DNA from: Alopecurus myosuroides
Lineage: Eukaryota; Streptophyta; Magnoliopsida; Poales; Poaceae
Assembly: GCA_028641055.1 (NCBI GenBank)
Contig: CM054063.1
Location: forward strand, 47,121,920-47,185,919
Length of the DNA stretch: 64,000 bases
Direction: 5' to 3'
How positions within the stretch are numbered: position 1 is the first letter of the stretch; each line of letters opens with the position of its first letter. Positions 56,565 to 64,000 of the stretch are shown piece by piece. Below the pieces are notes generated by a model, which did no database searches, was not told where the DNA came from, and was given only the letters and a program-made list of their open reading frames with translations. Position numbers and translations under genes: made by a program.

Positions 56565-57633
56565 TTGGATGGGGGCGAAACTCGGACGTGTTTCGGATGG
56601 GAGAGACACGACGTGATGCTTCTGGTGCTGGCGTTGCTCCTTCCCCACGCGAGGCATTTACGGCGTCACCGCCCTTCGAACAAGGATAAAAGGCGCTCCC
56701 GGTACGGGCTCCTCGCCCCTACAGACTGCCCCATCCCAAAGGAGTGGCACGTCTCCGATGGCGGCCTCGTCGTCCCACCGGTCCCCCGAACGGCGGAGCA
56801 AGTCCGCCGCTACATCGCCAAGCGTCGCAGATTGATGACGCCGGCAGAGTGCCGCCTCCCCGAGAACGACAAGGGCCGGCACAACTGGGGGCGCTGGATC
56901 GACCGTTTCGAGAAGGAGCGGCAGGCCGTCATCAACCTCGTCGATGGCCCAGACGTCCTCCTGTCGCGGTGGAACGCCATCGGGCGCCGCCGCTGGTGGG
57001 ATCGGACTGGCCACACCACGGCTAGCGCGATCGAAGTCGTGAGGCAGCACGTCGCGACGGGGAACCTCCACCCGCTCCGGCTGCTGCCGCTGTCGCCGCC
57101 CCGGCGCACCCCCATCGAGCAGAGGCGGGGAGCCCCAGGCATCGTCAACTGCGACGGTTCACGCTACCGCACCCCTCCCTGCCTGCGCTCTCCACCTCGG
57201 GGTCGCCCTTTCCTCCGCCAACGGCGCCCGGAGCCGCAGCCGCACGCCACCTTCAAGGAGGAGCCGCGGGTCAAGGAGGAGCCACGGTTCGACGAGGCGG
57301 TGTACAGCCTCCCGTCGCCGTTGTGCGACCCGATGGACGGCGACTGCGCTGGTTTCCTTGCTGCTATGGACATGGCGGTGGCCACGTTGGAGCAGAGTCG
57401 TCGGGTTGGCTGCAGACGATATAGTCCACCATGATGGATGCATCTGACAGCCGCGGCGGTTGCAGCAGCGTGGCCACGACCACACCTCCAGCACCCACAC
57501 CGCTCGCAATGCCCCCTCCTCCAGCGACACCGGCCCCTCCTCCAGCCATGTCGGCGCCTCGTCGAAGGGGAAAGTCGTCGTGTTCGACGCGAGCGACGAT
57601 GACGACGACTTCGACTGGGGCGACGACGAGTAG
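56565..57633 (+). pseudogene. Transposon accessory ORF, 'GW-VPPxP' domain type, broken 3' end
   Basis: The first frame (56565-57434) starts ambiguously; the conserved part opens near 56710. It contains PIPKEWHVSDGGLVVPPVP, RRRLMTPAECRLP, NWGRWIDRFEKERQ, a GRRRWWD block and VATGNLHPL. These align in order with the ORF at 3197 (GWMLSVGGVPVPPVP, LTP..R, W...FF..RE, GRQLWWGG, GDNPRL). After the stop at 57432-57434 another phase ends in the acidic tail VVVFDASDDDDDFDWGDDE and TAG at 57631-57633, so the 3' part has shifted frame. No transposon ends are visible nearby, so it is likely a relic of a CACTA. Unknown function. Confidence 0.6.
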
Positions 57634-57930
57634 GCTAGGGTTAGGGTTAGGACTGCGATGGCGCATTTGCAATTTTATTCAAATTATGTATAATACTCCC
57701 TCGGATCCTTTTTACCCTGCGTATAACTTTTTCCGTTAACCCAGGCAGCCACCAATCAGCCAATCCGAAAATTAATGCTTGCGCATGCGGCCAGCTGATC
57801 CACCAAAACGGTTTTGGTTCACACATGAGAATGAGCCATGCATGCAACGGTTTGTGAAGGAGTGGAGGGGAGCAATTATAGGAAGGGAGAGAAATGCTTG
57901 TGGAGAGAGATTACGGCAGTCTAATTAATA

Positions 57931-58091
57931 CTCCCTCCGTTCCTAAATATAAGATGTTCTACCTATTGCTCATATTGTCTAGATGCAGACTAATATGAGT
58001 GAACATATACACTCAAAGTTGTCTAGATACATGTAAAACTGTTTGAATATGAAAAAGGTCTTAAACATGTTACATTTAGGAACGGAGGGAG
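57931..58091. mobile_element. Stowaway MITE
   Basis: CTCCCTCCGTTCCTAAATAT at the left and the complementary ACATTTAGGAACGGAGGGAG at the right, with TA duplications at 57929-57930 and 58092-58093. 161 bp. Confidence 0.95.
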
Positions 58092-58643
58092 TACCATTTA
58101 AGACTAATTGTGCCTAGGGAGAGAGGGTTCCGGGACAACCTGGTTTTGGTTTTGTTCCGGGTCAGCTCTTAGGCGCAGAGAAAAAAGAATCAGAGGGAGT
58201 ATTTCTAAATTTAAATGAAATTGCAAATTTTAATCGCCGGTTTAGGCGTGCACAAGGTGTTTGTGTCTATTACGTGAAAAAAATGATCGACAGTTGGAGA
58301 CGCCGCTGTGCCACTCGCCCACCAAAATCGCGGACACTGGTCCGGCGCCCCCAAAGGGGGTTCAATTGGGTATGCTGGACACGAATTTGATGGGTCCCGG
58401 TGGAGATAATCTTAGGCTGGTGCCAACGCGGGCGAGAGGCGGGGCGATACCGCCCGCCGCGAGGCGATAGGCGGGCGAGAGTGGGGCGAGACGGTAGCGC
58501 GGGGCGAGGTATCCACCTCCCGGCGGTTGTGCCCGCTACCGCCCGCGTTGGAGGCGAGAGGGAGGCGAGAACGGTGCTAGTGGGGGCGGTAGGGAGGCGG
58601 TAGGTAGGAGAGAGAAGTGAGAGCTGGCACTACAGCCCGTGCA
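58092..58643. other. GC-rich, G/C-biased repeat tract beside CACTA-2
   Basis: 58420-58600 repeats GGCGAGA / GGCGGTAG / CCGCCCGC motifs. GGCTGGTGCCA near 58415 and TGGCACTACAGCC near 58625 look like short inverted ends of a small MITE, but no clear TSD was found. Confidence 0.35.
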
Positions 58644-59111
58644 CACTAGTGGAAACACGGGCTTTAGTCCCGGTTCGTAGGCCCCATTTGTCCCGGTTGT
58701 GCAACCGGGACGGGGCATCCGGGACAAATACCCCTCCCCATTGGTCCCGGTTGTGCCAGGACCCGGGACAAATGGGGCTGACAACGTGGCCCGTGCGCTG
58801 GAACCTAGCCAGGGCTATTAGTCTCGGTTCTCAATACGACCCGGGATGCATGCCCCTTCTGCCGCGGCAGGGCTTTTGCCTTTTTCTCTGCCGCGGCAGA
58901 AATTTACAATTTCCGTTTTTTTGGCCCCCCAGACCTCCTGGCGGCCCCTCCCCGGACCTCGAGAAGAGAGGAGCCTCGGTGGACCCTCCACGGAGCTCCC
59001 GGATCGCACGAGTGAATAAGTATATAAAGCAGAATAAGAAACACTTATATTACGGAAGCAAAGTATATCGAGCATATTACATGACCGATGGAGTGTATTA
59101 CAAAATCAAAC

Positions 59112-62100
59112 TTAGTTCCAACCGGAGGCATGGTACTCTCCATCTACGTTTATGACCTCTGCATCTAAGAAGCCCGCAATTTCCTCCTGAATTGCTCGTA
59201 TGCGGTCCCTTGGTAGAAGACCGTCCCGAAGCCGTTTTACATGACGAATTACATGACGAATGAAACTAAGTAACTAAAATAGATAGTAATAAGAAGAATT
59301 GACGACTAACGTACATGAAGTTGCTTTAAATTTCTGCCCTTGGGAGATGTCGTCTGACGAATGAACTCGCAAATGTAGTATCCACACAAGTTATTCCCGT
59401 CTCCTTGTTGCAAGCACTTTACGAGAAGATTGTTTCAATCAAAATAATAATCAACCAGGCATGATAATGGTATCGACACTAGAATCAAGGAGATGGGCGC
59501 GGATCTAGATAGTACTTACTTGCACAACATCAAATGTAAGCTTTTTTTCCCATTCACCGGGAGACTTCTTTATGAACCTCTTCCAAACCCTACCCGAGAA
59601 AGAAAAAGAATAAAAAGAGTTAGTAATTACTTGATATCCGAAAATGAAACAAAGTAGTCGATATATTGACATATATAAATACTGAAATTAATAAAGATTG
59701 AAATTACCGCTGGATCATTTCCTGCATGTCAGCCCACATTGAGAGGGGTTTACGTTTTGGGTCCATTACAATTACTTTTCCTTTGTCAATTTGGAAGATT
59801 AGCAGAATATAGTGGAAGCTGCGCACGCAGAACTCATCAATTATACAGTGAACATCGAGTAAGGAAAACAGAATGTTTACAACAGAGTAACACACTTACT
59901 TGAAGTTGTAAGGAAATAGTATTTCCCGTCGGTGTTGGTTAAATATTATTGCGCTCAGAATATTATTTTCTGTATCCTTGGGAGATTTCCGAAGAGTCTT
60001 TTCATAAATAATATTTGGATCAATGAACCCAATATCATAGATTCCACCTCTTTTGCATTCGAGAATCTTCATTCTGCAATTATAATATATGAGTGTACTA
60101 TATATATATATGAATATGCAATTGAATGAGGTGAGCTAGAGTAATAAGTGCTTACAGACAATAGGCACTAAGGATAGATTTGTCGAGGGCCTGCTGCTGG
60201 TATAACTGAAAAAATTCCTCAAATTGAATCATAACATATCTATTTCCATTTTCATAGTGCTCGTCCTTAACGTTGAGACATATCCAGTCCATAGATTCCT
60301 CAACGGCTTCCATATACCAACTATGCACTCTTCGCATTTTCGTTGGTAGATCCTTTATCTCCTCGGGTTTGACAAGAGACTTCCCGTACTGGTATTTGTA
60401 CGCACATTCAGCTGCGGGGAAGTAGTTCACTGTTTGCATATACTCGGCAATGGACAAACCCGCACCAGCTGCCTTGTCTGCGTACAGTGTTATAAACTCC
60501 GGATCAATACGCTCGTCAGCAATATTAGTGCTCGGCCCCACCTGGGTATTGGAAATCACTTTGAGCGGGGACGTGGATTGTTTTTTCTGCTCTCCGAGCT
60601 GAGCAACTGATTTTCCCTTTTTCCCGCTTGCGCTACTACTCTTCGTCGACCGCACCATTTCCTGGCGTGACTTCAGAATGAGCGGTCATAGTCAGATGAC
60701 AGACTCGGCTCGGGTTGATGAAGAGTCTTCACCATTTTCCAAGCCCGTTCTATCTCTTCTTCGGTCTCGGGGAAATCTGGCTTTTGCTTCTCCTTCCGCT
60801 TTGATTTCCACGCCTCGTATTGGTCCTTTGCGATTTTCTGGTTTTCCTCGGGAGTATAGTCGTAAGGTAACTTGGGTACCTCTTTTGGTACCTTCGGGAT
60901 GGGTGACCGTTGACGTTTCGGTGATTTTTTACGTTTCGGCAGAAACTTAGTGGGCGGAGAAGGTTGACGCGGCGGCGTAGGCGACCGCGCTGGAGACGTG
61001 CACGGCGTAGGCGACCGCGCCGGAGACGGCATGCGTTGCGAAGACGACCGCGCTGGAGACTTTTGCGCTGGAGAAAGGCAAGGATTCGATGGCTTTGCCG
61101 TCTGATTTGTAAGCACAATGCATTCCTTTAGCCATAAAACGATCAATTTCTTGGCTTCTCCGAGTTCAGTCAACTCTTCGTCTTCACCTTCAGGAAAATC
61201 AAGCTTTACCCGCTCGAATCCGTTGACAACTTCATCGACCCCAACAACAGCGTAGCCCCGTGGAACCGGAAGACTATGGTGAGTTGGTTCGTTGCCAATT
61301 GGTAAGACATAGCCGGCCGCCGCCTTGATGGTTATATTGACGACCTTCACGTGGAGCTCACAGGATGTCATTTCCGTGATCTCATCCACCGGGTGAATCA
61401 TCGGCGGTGCATCATCACCCGGTAGCTGCGTGGACGCAACGCTGCTTTTGCGATGAGAATGTGCGGCGTCGGGAGCCTCGACTTCAACTTCTACCATGTG
61501 TACTGATGCGCCGGTAGACACTATCTGCTGGCTAAGTGTGTTAATTTGGTCATGCTGCTTCTTTGCTACATCCTGTGTCAGCTTTACCATTTCTTCAAGT
61601 TGACGCCTCCAGTTTGCCTGATTCTCTGCTTCAGCTGCCTCCTTGTCCTTTTTACGTTGACGGCTTCTATCTGGGTATAACTTTCTGGTGGAGTCGAACG
61701 CAACACTCCACGGTGGAGTGCCTTTTGTGCCTCGTGTACGCCCTGCGTGTTCCTTATTCCCGAGGGCTCGTGTGAGCTCGTCGTTCTCTCTATCTGGCAC
61801 GAACTTCCCATCTTTAACGTCCTTTATTGCGTCTCTCAGCTTCTCTATGGGTAGAGGACTCTCTTTATGCCTTAGGTTATATATTGCTTTTCCTTCGGCG
61901 TCCAACGTGCCCCCATGCCCGTAGAACCATGACCTTGTCCGCTCGACCCACAAGAACGGCTCGGGAGTGATCCCCTTCTGAAGCAGGTTGTTCTCCCATG
62001 TCTCCCACTTGGGACTGGAACCCTTGTAGCCACCTTGCCCCATAACATGGTGATATACCTTTTTGGCGGCGTTTTTCTCATTTGTTTTTGTCCTTTCCAG

Positions 62101-62937
62101 TTCATTCTCTGCCAGCTTGTACTTCACGAAGTCTGCCCATACGGGTTTTATTTTCTCATACCCTTGAGTGAAATCAGGAGTCTTGTTCTTCTTAACATAA
62201 TCAAGGTTCAATCTTTTCTTCCAGTTTTTGAATTGCTCGGCCATCTTTTTCAGGGTCCACGCTTTGACCTTTTCCCGTATCTCATGTTTCATTTTAGTAA
62301 CATCGGCCTCATTCACAGCCGCTTCATTCTCGTCCACCTCCGGCACGGGTAAGTTGAAATTAGCCAAAATCTTTGAGAAAAGATGATCTTTGGCTATTTT
62401 GCCGACATATGAAATTCCTTATTTCCGTGGATCTTTTGGCTTATTCCACTCACTAACAATGATCGGGATGTGATCTCTAACTAGCACTCCGCATTGCTTC
62501 ACAAATTTTTGGGCAACATCAGCGGGAAGCTCGGGTGCGCCGTCTGCTGCGATCGTATCGATCCTGTATCTTTCTGTATCTTTCAACTTCTTTGTTGCGC
62601 CTCGTTTAGTCTTTTTTCCGGTTGATATACTTGAACCGGATGCCTAAAAATATAAAGACTGTTAATACATGTATATAGACAACGGATGCTTCATTAATTA
62701 ACGTATCTATATATGCACCTCGGAGCCGGTGTTTGTAATTTGTATGGTTCCACCGGAGCCGTCGGCTGCTCCCATATCGGGGCCGTCGGCTTCTCCCTCA
62801 TCGGAGTCGTCTCCCGGGGTGAGCACCGGATCTCCCTCACCGGAGTCGTTCATCCACTGGCTCACATCGTTCTCTACGTCGGGCCCGCGGATTAAACCCT
62901 CGATCATATTTTCGGCATCTTCGTCTCTTGGCTCCAT
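59112..62937 (-). pseudogene. CACTA-encoded DUF8039-like / Ulp1-type (C48) protease gene, lightly damaged
   Basis: Exon 1 runs from ATG 62937 (MEPRDEDAEN) to the donor at about 62718. Exon 2 runs from 62643, with one in-frame TAA near 62422, then a long frame to 60673 carrying CGVLVRDHIPI, WKKRLNLDYV, VYHHVMGQGGY, ENDELTRALGNKEH and Ser/Pro repeats. A one-base shift near LSSDYDR separates it from the block ending at 60157 (YGKSLVKPEE, LDKSILSAYC). Later exons near 60077-59899, 59823-59709, 59594-59523, 59420-59335 and 59250-59112 give the protease core: FHYILLIF (His), VIVMDP (Asp), QQGDGNNLCGYY (Cys) and a LLPRDRIRAIQEEI end. It is the same architecture as 6732-10807. SUMO-protease-like catalysis is inferred from the His-Asp-Cys order. 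Confidence 0.8.
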
Positions 62938-63069
62938 ACTATACAAAAAGAGTAAGTATATATTTCAGATCAATTTCATTAAAATTGCTTATACATAATA
63001 ATTAACTAATGATCAATTATTTTCATCAAAATTGTTTATAGATAATACACAAAAAGACCAACATATTCA

Positions 63070-63500
63070 TGAAATATTTAAACGTACGATAACATTTCTA
63101 GCATTTTTAAATTTATAACACTATCTTAATTAAATTTTCTAACATTCATAATTAATAATTCTAACATACAAATCTAAAATTTCTAATATTTTTAAATTTC
63201 CTACATCAATTCTAAACGTACAAGTCTAAAATTTCTAGCATTCATAACTAATAATTCTAACATTTTTAAATTTTCTATATCAATTCTAAACGTACAAATC
63301 TAAAATTTCTAAGTCTAATCTAAAATTTCTAACATTCACAACTAATAATTTTATCATTCTTAAATTTCCTATATCAATTCTAAACGTATAAATCTAAAAT
63401 TTCTAAGTCTAATCTAAAATTTCTAACATTCACAACTAATAATTCTAACATTCTTAAATTTAATTTAAAATTTCTAACATTCATAAACAAATAATTATAA
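63070..63500. repeat. AT-rich tandem array upstream of the CACTA-2 gene
   Basis: Units of roughly 65-90 bp built from ATTTCTAACATTCA(C/T)AACTAATAATTCTAAC and TATCAATTCTAAACGTA repeat at least four times. Very low GC in contrast to the array that follows. Confidence 0.8.
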
Positions 63501-63559
63501 CATTTGTAACACTAATAAAAACAGTAATTAAGTAAAAAAAAAGAAAAAAACAAAAAAGG

Positions 63560-63960
63560 CCCCGGGCTAGGGCGAGATGGAGGCAGGCCTTACCTCCTCT
63601 CGGGGCACGACGGGCCGGCGACGCGGGGCAGCGGCGGCGCGGGGCGGTGGAGGCCGGCGCGAGACGGGATCGAGGGCGGGGCGCGAGTCCGGCGCGAGAC
63701 GGGATCGAGGGCGGGTGCGCAGAGGAGGACGCCGACGGGGGCGAGGGGCGGCGCGGGGGCGACGCGACCGAGGGGCGGCGCCGCAGAGGAGGACGGGGCG
63801 AGGGGCGGCGCGGGTGCGACGGGACCGAGGGGCGGCGCCGCAGAGGAGGACGCCGACGGGGCAAGGGGCGACGCGACCGAGGGGCGGCGCCACAGAGGAG
63901 GACGCCGACGGGGGCGAGGGGCGGCGCGGGGGGGCGGGAAAAATGGACAGCCTGGCGGCG
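63560..63960. repeat. GC-rich tandem array at the window end
   Basis: GAGGGGCGGCGC(C/G)GCAGAGGAGGACG and CGACGGGGGCGAGGGGCG units recur about five times, and GCGCGAGACGGGATCGAGGG twice. CpG density is extreme. Long Pro/Arg-rich minus-strand frames here arise from the repeat and are not believed to be coding. Confidence 0.8.
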
Positions 63961-64000
63961 TCGATTTCGTCCCTGCGCGCGGTCTGGAACTGGGAGGGAC

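Larger units (their letters stand above)
58644..64000 (-). mobile_element. CACTA-2, 3' portion, continues past the window
   Basis: CACTAGTGGAAACACGGGCT at 58644 with TCCCGGTT-type subterminal repeats to 58860 marks one end. The internal gene runs on the minus strand, so this is the 3' terminus and the 5' end lies beyond 64000. The flanking triplet is GCA; its partner cannot be seen. The contents are the Ulp1-like gene, then AT-rich and GC-rich tandem arrays toward the window edge. Any TNP2 gene would lie outside. Confidence 0.88.

Noticed and set aside
57630..57660. Telomere-like GGGTTAGGGTTAGG after the 56565 ORF
   Set aside because: Only two to three short repeats, and not the plant TTTAGGG unit in a sustained array. 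Too short to be an interstitial telomere.
63481..63893. Pro/Arg-rich minus-strand ORFs of 108-127 codons
   Set aside because: They are translations of a GC-rich tandem array with all frames open; no domain or codon signal.

Overview
The window looks like Triticeae (wheat, barley, Aegilops or rye) nuclear chromosome sequence. It is a gene-poor stretch in which nested transposons cover most of the DNA. The signs are CACTA transposons with CACTAGTGGAAA termini, Stowaway and Tourist-type MITEs, Sirevirus-type Copia elements, a plant L1-type LINE, and spliced genes with grass-like GC-rich coding sequence. No rRNA, tRNA, CRISPR or prokaryotic features were seen. Species assignment is inference from repeat style.

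Three host genes look intact. (1) A seven-exon PMT-family (QUASIMODO-like) Golgi methyltransferase, 13554-18256 (+), 613 aa, with a Stowaway and a Tourist-like MITE in its introns. (2) A single-exon four-EF-hand calmodulin-like protein, 19320-19808 (-), convergent with the first. (3) A two-exon gene, 51346-51773 (+), for a 117-aa plastid-type single-pass membrane protein, whose promoter is cut short by a full-length LINE.

Layout. 1-1663 unassigned. 1664-11817 is a high-copy Triticeae repeat split by CACTA-1 (1853-11145, TSD AAC). CACTA-1 carries a small accessory ORF, an antisense AP2-domain ORF and a decayed DUF8039-like/Ulp1-protease gene with a hAT MITE in its last exon. 11818-12560 is the 5' end of another CACTA. 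12561-21737 holds the methyltransferase and calmodulin-like genes. 21741-39657 is CACTA-3 (TSD TTA): a truncated TNP2 transposase followed by captured pieces of a FAR1-type gene and a DRM-type DNA methyltransferase, then a young Copia/Sirevirus (25725-37587, TSD CCGCC) and an accessory ORF. 40480-41359 is a Copia pol relic and 41360-44371 an unclassified repeat. 44385-51075 is a LINE with a 13-bp TSD. 54246-56560 is a second copy of the first high-copy repeat, carrying a solo Sirevirus LTR (54994-56199, TSD CAAGT). 56565-57633 is another accessory ORF. 58644 to the window end is CACTA-2, cut by the window edge, with a better preserved relative of the Ulp1-like gene.

Three points deserve most attention. 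CACTA-3 carries an internally re-duplicated fragment of a DRM de novo DNA methyltransferase, the enzyme class that silences transposons. A small, apparently unnamed domain (GW...VPP.P ... W...E..R) recurs in three separate transposon-associated ORFs that all end in acidic tails. The Copia element has a third ORF in the env position plus arrays of GGAAATTTCC-type palindromes shared between its LTRs and the spacer downstream of pol.
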